From NCBI GenBank assembly GCA_003526065.1, contig DQBD01000131.1, positions 1-13,477 of the forward strand: a stretch of DNA of 13,477 nucleotides. Direction: 5' to 3'. Each line of letters opens with the position of its first letter. Position 1 is the first letter of the stretch. The notes beneath the pieces are model-generated. The model ran no database searches. It had not been told where the DNA came from and saw nothing but the letters and a program-made list of their open reading frames with translations. The stretch comes from Gammaproteobacteria bacterium (lineage in GTDB: Bacteria > Pseudomonadota > Gammaproteobacteria > Immundisolibacterales > Immundisolibacteraceae). The translations under genes and the position numbers were made by a program. Of the stretch, positions 7,215 through 13,477 are shown piece after piece.

Positions 7215-8348
7215 ATGGCTGCTCTGACCATTCAGGACACCACATTGCGTGACGGTGAACAGACCGCGGGGGTGGCGTTCACCCTCGAGGAAAAACTCGC
7301 CATCGCCCAGGCCCTGGTCCGCATGGGAGTGCCGGAGCTGGAGATCGGGATCCCGGTGATGGGCAGCGAGGAACAGGAGGTGGTTCGCGCCCTGTTGGCG
7401 CTGCAGCTGCCCGCGCGCCTGGTGGTCTGGGGACGCGCCCACGGCGACGATCTCGCAGCGGCCCATCGCTGTGGGGCGCCCTGCCTGCATCTGTCGATTC
7501 CGGCCTCGGATCTGCAGATCCAACGCAAGCTGGGCCGCGACCGGGCGTTCGTGCTGACGGCCATCCACCGGCATGTGTGCGCCGCGCGCGATCTCGGCAT
7601 GGAGGTGAGCGTGGGCGCCGAGGATGCCTCACGCGCCGATCCCGATTTTCTGCTGCGCCTGGCCGAACAGGCCCAGGCCAGCGGCGCACGGCGTCTGCGC
7701 TACGCCGACACGCTCGGGGTGATGGACCCCTTCACCACCCGCGAGTCCATCGCGAGCCTGCGCCGCCATGTCGATCTGGAACTGGAGATGCACGCCCACA
7801 ACGATCTGGGTCTGGCCACGGCCAACACGCTGGCAGCGGTGCTGGCCGGCGCCACCCACGTCAACACCACGGTCAACGGCCTGGGTGAACGGGCCGGCAA
7901 CGCGCCGCTGGAAGAGGTGGTCATGGCGTTGCGGCATCTGTGCAATCGCGAAACCGGCATCGACACCCGCCAGCTGCCCGCCGTTTCCCGTCTGGTCGTC
8001 GCCGCTTCCGGCCGGGCGGTGGCCGACAACAAGTGCGTGGTCGGCGACGGCGTGTTCACGCACGAATCGGGCATCCACGTCGACGGCCTGCTCAAGAATC
8101 CGCTCAATTACCAGGGCTTCGATCCGGCCGAAGTCGGCCGCGCGCATCGTCTGGTGCTGGGGAAACACTCTGGCGCGCATGGGGTGAGTGCCGCCTACCG
8201 CGCTCTGGGCATCGAGCTCAGCCCGCTGGAGGCCCAGCAGATCCTGGCGCGCATACGCCAGCACGCCGTGAGCGAGAAACGGGCGCCGCAGGATGACGAG
8301 CTCAAGCGCTTTCATGAGGAGATCGGGCAATGGCCAGTCGCGTGCTGA
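7215..8348 (+). CDS. nifV: NifV, homocitrate synthase
   Basis: NifV condenses acetyl-CoA with 2-oxoglutarate to give homocitrate, the organic ligand of FeMo-co. The 377-residue protein is a DRE-TIM metallolyase-like barrel: [15 protein letters not shown] (residues 8-22) with the metal and substrate residues of the family, metal-binding H193-A-H195-[15 protein letters not shown] (222-234), and a C-terminal part with [22 protein letters not shown] and LGKHSG. Length is usual. The start at 7215 is supported by GAGGA about eight bases upstream and by the DTTLRDGEQ position near the N terminus. It is the first gene of a sigma-54 operon and overlaps cysE by 19 bases. NifV is separated from isopropylmalate synthase by the nif context and the short C terminus. 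Confidence 0.96.
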   Translation: MAALTIQDTTLRDGEQTAGVAFTLEEKLAIAQALVRMGVPELEIGIPVMGSEEQEVVRALLALQLPARLVVWGRAHGDDLAAAHRCGAPCLHLSIPASDLQIQRKLGRDRAFVLTAIHRHVCAARDLGMEVSVGAEDASRADPDFLLRLAEQAQASGARRLRYADTLGVMDPFTTRESIASLRRHVDLELEMHAHNDLGLATANTLAAVLAGATHVNTTVNGLGERAGNAPLEEVVMALRHLCNRETGIDTRQLPAVSRLVVAASGRAVADNKCVVGDGVFTHESGIHVDGLLKNPLNYQGFDPAEVGRAHRLVLGKHSGAHGVSAAYRALGIELSPLEAQQILARIRQHAVSEKRAPQDDELKRFHEEIGQWPVAC

Positions 8349-9136
8349 GCGGGACATCGCGCCCAGGCGGTTCCACCGGCCTGTGGGGTCGAATCCGCGG
8401 CGATGTGGATTGCGTGTTCCAGCGCGATCCGGCCGCACGGACCCGCTTCGAGGTGATCACGGCCTATCCGGGCGTGCACGCGGTCATCGGTCATCGGCTG
8501 GCCCACGCCCTGTGGCAGCATGGCTGGCGCTATCCGGCACGGCTGCTGAGCCATCTGTGCCGCATGGTGACCCACATCGACATCCACCCCGGCGCCCGCA
8601 TCGGTGCGCGCTTTTTCATCGATCACGGCTGCGGCGTGGTGATCGGGGAAACCGCCGAGATCGGCGATGACGTCACCCTCTACCACGGCGTCACGCTGGG
8701 GGGCACGTCCTGGAATCCCGGCAAGCGTCACCCCACCGTCGGCGATGGCGTCGTCATCGGTGCCGGCGCCAAGATCCTGGGTCCGATCCGCATCGGTGCC
8801 GGCGTCCGCATCGGCGCCAACTCGGTGGTCATCCAGGATGTGGCACCCGACATGACGGTCGTCGGCATTCCCGGCCGCGAAGTGCTGCCTCTGAATCAGC
8901 GCCGCATCACGCCGCAAGGCATCGATCTGGATCACCACCTGATGCCCGACCCGGTCGGCAAGGCGCTGGCCTGCCTGTTGGATCGCGTCCATACCCTGGA
9001 GGCGCGCCTGGAAATGGCCTCGCCGTCCCCCGGCGAAGACCCCGAATGCCGGTCGTGTGTCGACGAGTGCGTCAGTCTGCAGGGCAGCGACATGGCGCCG
9101 GGACGTGCACCGGACCTGCAGAAAACGACTCACTGA
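8330..9136 (+). CDS. cysE: Serine O-acetyltransferase, nif-linked CysE
   Basis: CysE acetylates serine to O-acetylserine, the precursor for cysteine, whose sulfur NifS-type desulfurases use for cluster building. The 268-residue product has a short N-terminal helical region, then left-handed beta-helix hexapeptide repeats (about residues 83-175). Catalytic residues are visible: D98-H99 in [29 protein letters not shown] (broken at 20 here: [14 protein letters not shown], then [15 protein letters not shown]) and H134 in [10 protein letters not shown]. After the usual PGREV a long tail carries C240-x2-C243-x3-C247, which is unusual for this enzyme. The start at 8330 has GAGGAG nine bases upstream and overlaps nifV, so translation is probably coupled. 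A dedicated copy beside nifV is also known in Azotobacter. Confidence 0.94.
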   Translation: MASRVLSGTSRPGGSTGLWGRIRGDVDCVFQRDPAARTRFEVITAYPGVHAVIGHRLAHALWQHGWRYPARLLSHLCRMVTHIDIHPGARIGARFFIDHGCGVVIGETAEIGDDVTLYHGVTLGGTSWNPGKRHPTVGDGVVIGAGAKILGPIRIGAGVRIGANSVVIQDVAPDMTVVGIPGREVLPLNQRRITPQGIDLDHHLMPDPVGKALACLLDRVHTLEARLEMASPSPGEDPECRSCVDECVSLQGSDMAPGRAPDLQKTTH

Positions 9137-9151
9137 ACAAGAGAGCGTGTC

Positions 9152-9481
9152 ATGAGCAAGCTACTGGATCAACTGGGAAAATTTTCCGACGCCGAGGAAT
9201 TTCTGGTGTTTCTGGACGTACCGTTCGAACCGGCCGTGGTGCAGGTCAACCGCCTGCACATCCTCAAGCGCTTCAGCCAGTATCTGGCGCGCGCCCGCCT
9301 CGACGAGCTGGACGAAGCGGCGCAGCGGGATAGCTGCCGGGCCTTGATGATCCAGGCCTACGAGGATTTCGTCCATTCCACTGCGGCGCAGGAAAAGGTG
9401 TTCAAGGTGTTCCAGGATGCCGACGGCCAACGCGTCAGCCTGGACAGCCTGCGCGCCAGCCTCCCCTCGCAACGGACCTGA
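9152..9481 (+). CDS. nifW: NifW, nitrogenase stabilising/protective protein
   Basis: NifW binds the MoFe protein and is thought to assist its maturation or protect it from oxygen; the mechanism is not settled. The 109-residue protein matches the family: [20 protein letters not shown] (8-27), [17 protein letters not shown] (29-45) and an acidic helical C-terminal half with [23 protein letters not shown]. No cysteine-rich motif or membrane segment. It follows cysE by 15 bases and is followed by fixA at ten bases, its stop lying in the fixA ribosome site, so it is inside the same transcript. Confidence 0.94.
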   Translation: MSKLLDQLGKFSDAEEFLVFLDVPFEPAVVQVNRLHILKRFSQYLARARLDELDEAAQRDSCRALMIQAYEDFVHSTAAQEKVFKVFQDADGQRVSLDSLRASLPSQRT

Positions 9482-9491
9482 GGACTCAGCC

Positions 9492-10337
9492 ATGCATATC
9501 GTCGTCTGTATCAAACAGGTCCCGGACAGCTCGCAGATTCGCGTTCATCCGGTCACCAACACCATCATGCGCCAGGGTGTCCCGGCAGTCGTCAATCCCT
9601 ACGACCTGTTCGCCCTGGAAGAAGCCCTGCGTCTGAAGGACCTGCATGGCGCCCACGTCACGGTGCTGTGCATGGGTCCGCCCCAGGCCGAGGCGGCGCT
9701 GCGCAAGGCGATTTCCTTCGGCGCCGATGACGCCATTCTGGTCACCGACCGCGCCTTCGCCGGTTCCGACACTTTGGCGACCAGCTTCGCGCTGGGCAGC
9801 GCCATTCGTCAGATTGACCGCAACATGGCGGTGGACGTGGTGTTCTGCGGCAAGCAGACCATCGACGGCGACACCGCTCAGGTCGGCCCCGGCATTGCCA
9901 AGCGTCTCGACCTGCAGTTGCTCACCTATGTTGCCCAAGTCGACAGCGTCGATCCGGAGCAGCGCCAGATCGTCGTTCAGCGCCGCGCCGAAGGCGGCGT
10001 TCAGGTGCTGCAGACCCGCCTGCCCTGCCTGATCACCATGCTCGAGGGCACCAATGAGATGCGCTTCGCCAGTCAGGCCGGCATCTTCCGCGCTGCCCGG
10101 CACCCCTTGAAGGTGTGGGACAAGACCGCCGCCGGGATCGAGGATCCCGCCAAGGTCGGCCTCAAGGGCTCACCCACCGTGGTCAGCAAGGTGTTCGCGC
10201 CCAAGCCCAAGACGGCGAAGGCCGAGATCGTCACCTGCGAGAGCAATACCCCCAAGGATCTGGCCGTGACCCTGATCGCCAAGCTGATGACGCAGAACCC
10301 ACAGCTCGAAAGCGCGATCGGCCAGAGTGCCCGCTAG
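9492..10337 (+). CDS. fixA: FixA, electron-bifurcating flavoprotein beta subunit (EtfB family)
   Basis: FixAB forms the flavoprotein core of the FixABCX complex, which oxidises NADH and splits the electrons between quinone and a low-potential ferredoxin or flavodoxin for nitrogenase. The 281-residue product begins [17 protein letters not shown] as beta-ETF proteins do, with [17 protein letters not shown] (34-50), [18 protein letters not shown] (77-94) and the nucleotide-binding signature [14 protein letters not shown] (120-133). A 25-codon upstream extension in the same frame overlaps nifW and is unlikely; the ATG at 9492 has GAGGA at the nifW stop. It is followed by fixB after ten bases. Confidence 0.95.
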   Translation: MHIVVCIKQVPDSSQIRVHPVTNTIMRQGVPAVVNPYDLFALEEALRLKDLHGAHVTVLCMGPPQAEAALRKAISFGADDAILVTDRAFAGSDTLATSFALGSAIRQIDRNMAVDVVFCGKQTIDGDTAQVGPGIAKRLDLQLLTYVAQVDSVDPEQRQIVVQRRAEGGVQVLQTRLPCLITMLEGTNEMRFASQAGIFRAARHPLKVWDKTAAGIEDPAKVGLKGSPTVVSKVFAPKPKTAKAEIVTCESNTPKDLAVTLIAKLMTQNPQLESAIGQSAR

Positions 10338-10347
10338 GAGATTCGTC

Positions 10348-11439
10348 ATGAGTGAAAGCAACACCCCCGCCAAGCGCCCGGCCGGCCGCAAGGTCGAACT
10401 GGATCCGCGTCTGGCAGACTACAAGGGCGTCTGGGTCTTCGTCGAGCACGAGCGCGGCCATGCGCACACCGTGTCCTGGGAGCTGATGGGCGAAGGCCGC
10501 AAGCTCGCCGATGGACTGGGCGTGCCGCTCTCCGGTGTGGTGATGGGCGCCCCGGGCGAGGACACCCGCCGCTTCTGCGCCGAGGCGTTCCGCTACGGCG
10601 CCGATCGCTGCTATCTGATGGAAGACCCGGTGCTGGCCGATTACCGCAACCAGTCCTTCACCAAGGGGCTGACCGATCTGGTCAACGCCTATCAGCCGGA
10701 AATCCTCCTGCTGGGCGCGACCACGCTCGGCCGCGACCTCGCCGGTTCGGTGGCCACCACGCTGCAGACCGGACTCACCGCCGACTGCACCGAGCTCAAC
10801 ATCGACCCGGAAAATCGCAGTCTGGCTGCCTCACGCCCGACCTTCGGTGGCAGCCTGTTGTGCACCATCCTGACCCTGAACTATCGCCCGCAGATGGCCA
10901 CGGTGCGGCCGCGCGTGATGCCCATGGCCGGCTACGACGAGACCCGCAGCGGGCCGATCATCGAACACCCCCTGAATCTGGTGGAAACCGACATCGTCAC
11001 CAAGGTGCTCGACTACATCCCCGACAACTGCCAGGACAAGCCGCAGCTGCCTTTCGCCGACATCATCGTCTCTGGCGGCCGCGGCCTGAAACAGCCGGAG
11101 AACTTCCAGCTGGTGTGGGATCTGGCGCGCGTGCTCGGCGCCGAGGTCGGCGCTTCGCGTCCGGTGGTCCAGGCCGGCTGGGTGGATCTGGAACGCCAGG
11201 TCGGCCAGTCCGGCAAGACGGTCCGGCCCAAGCTCTACATCGCCGCCGGTATTTCGGGGGCGGTCCAGCATCGGGTGGGCATGGAAGGATCGGATGTGAT
11301 CATCGCGATCAACAACGATCCGAACGCGCCCATTTTCGATTTCGCCACCTACGGCATCGTGGGCAATGCCCTGCAGGTCTTGCCGGCACTTACCGAAGCC
11401 TTCCGCCAGCATCTGGCCGTGGCTCAGAAAGCGGGATAA
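10348..11439 (+). CDS. fixB: FixB, electron-bifurcating flavoprotein alpha subunit (EtfA family)
   Basis: FixB pairs with FixA and carries the FAD domain of the bifurcating complex. The 363-residue protein has an N-terminal alpha/beta part ([11 protein letters not shown], 27-37; [17 protein letters not shown], 117-133) and a C-terminal FAD-binding domain: SGGRGL (242-247), [19 protein letters not shown] (286-304), QHRVGME and [10 protein letters not shown] followed by FATYGIVGN (321-340). These are the classical alpha-ETF signatures. The start at 10348 has TAGGAG about seven bases upstream; a seven-codon extension to 10327 would overlap fixA. It has an N-terminal extension of about 25 polar residues. 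fixC follows after 12 bases. Confidence 0.95.
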   Translation: MSESNTPAKRPAGRKVELDPRLADYKGVWVFVEHERGHAHTVSWELMGEGRKLADGLGVPLSGVVMGAPGEDTRRFCAEAFRYGADRCYLMEDPVLADYRNQSFTKGLTDLVNAYQPEILLLGATTLGRDLAGSVATTLQTGLTADCTELNIDPENRSLAASRPTFGGSLLCTILTLNYRPQMATVRPRVMPMAGYDETRSGPIIEHPLNLVETDIVTKVLDYIPDNCQDKPQLPFADIIVSGGRGLKQPENFQLVWDLARVLGAEVGASRPVVQAGWVDLERQVGQSGKTVRPKLYIAAGISGAVQHRVGMEGSDVIIAINNDPNAPIFDFATYGIVGNALQVLPALTEAFRQHLAVAQKAG

Positions 11440-11451
11440 AGGAGAAACGCC

Positions 11452-12750
11452 ATGCGCGAAAAATTCGATGCCATCGTGGTGGGCGCAGGTCCTGCCGGCA
11501 ATGCCGCCGCCTACACCATGGCGAGCGCCGGCTTGTCGGTGCTGCAGATCGAGCGCGGCGAGACGCCGGGCTCCAAGAATGTCCAGGGTGCAATCCTCTA
11601 CGCCGATGCCCTGGAACGCATCATCCCGGACTTTCGCGACGACGCGCCGCTGGAGCGTTACCTCATCGAGCAGCGCTTCTGGATGCTGAGCGAGGACGCC
11701 TATGTCGGCAGCAACTACCGCTCCGAGGCTTTCAACCGTCCGCCCTACAACCGTTACACCATTGTCCGCGCTCAGTTCGACAAGTGGTTTTCGAAGAAAG
11801 TGCAGGATGCCGGCGGCCTCGTCATCTGCGAGACCACGGTGCGTGAGTTGATCTTCGACGACGAGCGGGTGGCCGGCGTGATGACCGACCGCGAAGGTGG
11901 CGCCATCTATGCCGATCTGGTGGTGCTGGCCGACGGCGTGAATTCCACCCTGGCGCGCAAGGCGGGCTTCCACCCCGAACTCAAGCCCAAGGATGTCGCG
12001 CTGGCGGTCAAGGAAACCCTGTTTCTGGCCCCCGAGATCATCGATCAGCGCTTCAACCTCAAGGGCGAGGAAGGCGTGGCCATCGAAATGGGCGGTGCCA
12101 TCACGCATGGCATGGTCGGGACCGGTTTCCTTTATACCAACAAGGAAACCCTCACCATCGGCGTGGGCTGCCTGCTGTCCGATTTCACGCGCGAGAAGAT
12201 CCCGCCCTATGTCCTGCTCGAGCGCATGAAGGCCCATCCGGCCATTGCGCCCCTGATCGAAGGGGCCGAGCTCAAGGAGTACGTCGCCCACCTCATTCCC
12301 GAGGGCGGCTACAACGCTGTTCCCAAGCTCTACGGCAACGGCTGGATGATCGTCGGCGACTCGGCCGGACTGGTCAATTCGGTGCATCGCGAAGGTTCCA
12401 ACCTCGCCATGACCTCGGGCCGGCTGGCCGGCGAGACCGCCATCGAGCTGCGCGCGGCCGGCAAGCCGCTGAGCGCCGCGAATCTCGCCCTGTACAAGCG
12501 CAAGATGGATGACAGCTTCGTGATGAAGGATCTGAAGAAATACCGGCGCTTGCCGGATGTGCTGCACAAGAACCCGCAGTTCTTCAACGCCTATCCCGAA
12601 CTGCTCACCGGCGCCATGCACCAGATGATTCAGGTGGATGGCGAGGATAAGAAATCGAAAGAACGGGCGGTCCGGCGCAGCTTCGGCCAGCGTCGCGGCC
12701 TTTTTGGCCTCATGGGGGATGCCTTCAGACTGTGGAGAGCGTTCGAATGA
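11452..12750 (+). CDS. fixC: FixC, ETF-quinone oxidoreductase-like flavoprotein
   Basis: FixC is the flavoprotein of the FixABCX complex that passes the high-potential electron of the bifurcated pair to quinone, by analogy with ETF:ubiquinone oxidoreductase. The 432-residue protein opens with the Rossmann motif VVGAGPAGNAAA (9-20) and an ADP-ribose acidic residue in LQIERG (31-36). It has the second FAD motif GDSAGLVNSVHREGSNLAM (302-320). Length is usual for FixC, which lacks the iron-sulfur tail of mitochondrial ETF-QO; FixX supplies it. The ribosome site AAGGAG overlaps the fixB stop region. Its stop overlaps the fixX start (ATGA), so both are probably made in equal amounts. Confidence 0.96.
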   Translation: MREKFDAIVVGAGPAGNAAAYTMASAGLSVLQIERGETPGSKNVQGAILYADALERIIPDFRDDAPLERYLIEQRFWMLSEDAYVGSNYRSEAFNRPPYNRYTIVRAQFDKWFSKKVQDAGGLVICETTVRELIFDDERVAGVMTDREGGAIYADLVVLADGVNSTLARKAGFHPELKPKDVALAVKETLFLAPEIIDQRFNLKGEEGVAIEMGGAITHGMVGTGFLYTNKETLTIGVGCLLSDFTREKIPPYVLLERMKAHPAIAPLIEGAELKEYVAHLIPEGGYNAVPKLYGNGWMIVGDSAGLVNSVHREGSNLAMTSGRLAGETAIELRAAGKPLSAANLALYKRKMDDSFVMKDLKKYRRLPDVLHKNPQFFNAYPELLTGAMHQMIQVDGEDKKSKERAVRRSFGQRRGLFGLMGDAFRLWRAFE

Positions 12751-13040
12751 CACACATCAACGTGGAAGAAAAGCTGTTCCAGAACCGCTACAAGGTCGAT
12801 GCGGGCCGCCCGCACATCCAGATCAAGGACGCGGATGTCTGTCGCAGCCAGTGCAAGTCCCAGCAATGCACCACCTGCTGCCCCGCCGGCTGCTACACCG
12901 CTGAGGGCAATGGCGCGGTCACGCTGATCACCGACGGCTGCCTGGAATGCGGCACCTGCCGCGTCATCTGCACCGACTACCGCAACGTGGAGTGGGAATA
13001 TCCCCGCGGCGGTTTCGGGATTCTGTTCAAGTTCGGGTGA
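12747..13040 (+). CDS. fixX: FixX, ferredoxin-like partner of FixC
   Basis: FixX carries the iron-sulfur clusters through which FixC passes electrons. The 97-residue protein has C65-x2-C68-x2-C71-x3-C75, a complete [4Fe-4S] motif, and an N-terminal group of cysteines at 32, 36, 41, 44, 45 and 49 that supplies a second cluster set, followed by the conserved YPRGGFGILFKFG ending (85-97). Length is usual. The start at 12747 overlaps the fixC stop by four bases, with GGAGAG upstream; an extension of five codons to 12732 is possible but less likely. It is the last gene of the fixABCX block; 178 bases follow without a recognised gene. Confidence 0.96.
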   Translation: MTHINVEEKLFQNRYKVDAGRPHIQIKDADVCRSQCKSQQCTTCCPAGCYTAEGNGAVTLITDGCLECGTCRVICTDYRNVEWEYPRGGFGILFKFG

Positions 13041-13069
13041 ACCGGACGGGCACGTGCAAGCGGCCGGGG

Positions 13070-13085
13070 TGTTCGCCCAATGACA
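13070..13085. promoter_or_regulatory. Possible NifA activator site between fixX and the TPR-like gene
   Basis: TGTTCGCCCAATGACA is a perfect TGT-N10-ACA, about 135 bases upstream of the TPR-like gene start. No sigma-54 -24/-12 element could be found in 13086-13218, so it may be a chance match; such a match is expected about once per 4 kb. Confidence 0.35.
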
Positions 13086-13200
13086 GCGGCTGCATCCGCC
13101 GCGCCGCCCTGCCCGTGTGATCGTCCTCCCGGCGGATCGAACCCGGGGCGACCCGGGCCGGGCGGGCGGATGCCGGACGACGCGGTCCCGGCCGCGCCCC

Positions 13201-13220
13201 AGTGAAGGAGAGTGAAGGAT
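13201..13220 (+). repeat. Tandem 10-base direct repeat at the TPR-like gene ribosome site
   Basis: AGTGAAGGAG is followed at once by AGTGAAGGAT, nine of ten bases alike. The first copy gives an AAGGAG ribosome site eight bases before the ATG at 13219; the second leads directly into the ATG. Nothing else was recognised in the GC-rich 13041-13200 stretch apart from the possible NifA site. Confidence 0.5.
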
Positions 13221-13477
13221 GGATGAGCGCGACGATTTGACGGCGCGCCCGGCCTATGGGGGCGCCGTCCATGGCCGGGTGCGTGAATCGCTGGAGCGGG
13301 CGGTCGCGAACTATTACGACGATCGCGAGGCGGCCAGCCACTGGCTCGAACAGGCGGCGGCGGCCGATCCGAATGCTCTGGCCGTCTATTTCGCGCGCTA
13401 CAAGTTTCACTTCTATCGCAAGCAGCTGGCCCAGGCCGAAAGGGCAGCCCGTGAAGGCCTGGCCGCGGCGGCTGCCC
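13219..13477 (+). CDS. Second nif-associated TPR-like protein, partial (runs off the right edge)
   Basis: The first 86 codons of an open frame are visible. The product starts MDERDDLTARPAYGG, then shows helices with TPR character: ESLERAVANYYDDREAASHW, LEQAAAADPNALAVYFARYK, and FHFYRKQLAQAERAAREGLA. The DPN turn and the RYKFHFY core match the protein encoded at 2145-2705, which has FYRFHFY at the same place after a PDHPAV turn. So it is a paralogue, not a random similarity. The ATG at 13219 has AAGGAG eight bases upstream. Position after fixX suggests either the end of the fix operon or the start of a new nif transcript. No signal peptide is seen. Function is unknown. Confidence 0.85.
   Translation, partial: MDERDDLTARPAYGGAVHGRVRESLERAVANYYDDREAASHWLEQAAAADPNALAVYFARYKFHFYRKQLAQAERAAREGLAAAAA

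Noticed and set aside
8843..8854. GCACCCGACATG, identical to part of the nifB NifA site
   Set aside because: It lies inside cysE and encodes the conserved APDM residues; a coincidence of GC-rich coding sequence.
10831..12753. Long minus-strand open frame (640 codons) over fixB and fixC
   Set aside because: It mirrors fixB and fixC codons, shows no family motif and lacks a supported start.

Overview
The window is an accessory part of a nitrogen-fixation (nif) cluster from a GC-rich, free-living diazotrophic proteobacterium, most likely a gammaproteobacterium. The pointers are a nifV-cysE-nifW-fixABCX operon, an Azotobacter-type leucine-rich-variant [4Fe-4S] protein beside nifZ, and a metH fragment close to the enterobacterial protein. 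Genus cannot be told from this stretch. The structural genes nifHDK and the scaffold genes nifEN are not here.

Layout. Positions 1-965 (minus) hold an open frame whose first 266 codons from the left edge are methionine synthase (metH) missing about its first 270 residues. It is fused in frame to a short unrecognised 5' segment with a strong ribosome site. This is a cluster boundary, a rearrangement or an assembly join. From 1019 to 5005 (minus) lies a nifB operon: nifB, fdxN-type ferredoxin, nif-type IscA, a TPR-like protein, the LRV iron-sulfur protein and nifZ. It has its own sigma-54 promoter (5072-5087) and two perfect NifA activator sites upstream. A hairpin plus T-tract between nifB and the ferredoxin looks like an attenuator. 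nifA (5279-6910, minus) lies upstream of nifB and is divergent from the nifV operon. The 304-base nifA/nifV intergenic region holds a NifA site, a sigma-54 promoter for nifV, a 13-bp palindrome, three copies of one 10-mer and a possible 13-residue leader peptide before nifA.

From 7215 (plus) runs nifV, cysE, nifW, fixA, fixB, fixC, fixX. All are tightly spaced or overlapping and so probably co-transcribed. After a 178-base gap, a second member of the TPR-like family begins at 13219 and runs off the right edge.

How it works together. NifA carries the cysteine pattern of oxygen- and iron-responsive NifA proteins and no nifL is beside it, so it probably senses conditions directly. It would activate nifB and nifV operons through sigma-54. 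NifB makes the NifB-co precursor and NifV makes homocitrate, both for FeMo-co. CysE supplies O-acetylserine for cysteine, the sulfur source. The IscA-type carrier, ferredoxin, NifZ, NifW and probably LRV and TPR proteins support metallocluster assembly or protection. FixABCX bifurcates electrons from NADH to provide low-potential electrons for nitrogenase.

No tRNA, rRNA, CRISPR array or insertion sequence was recognised.
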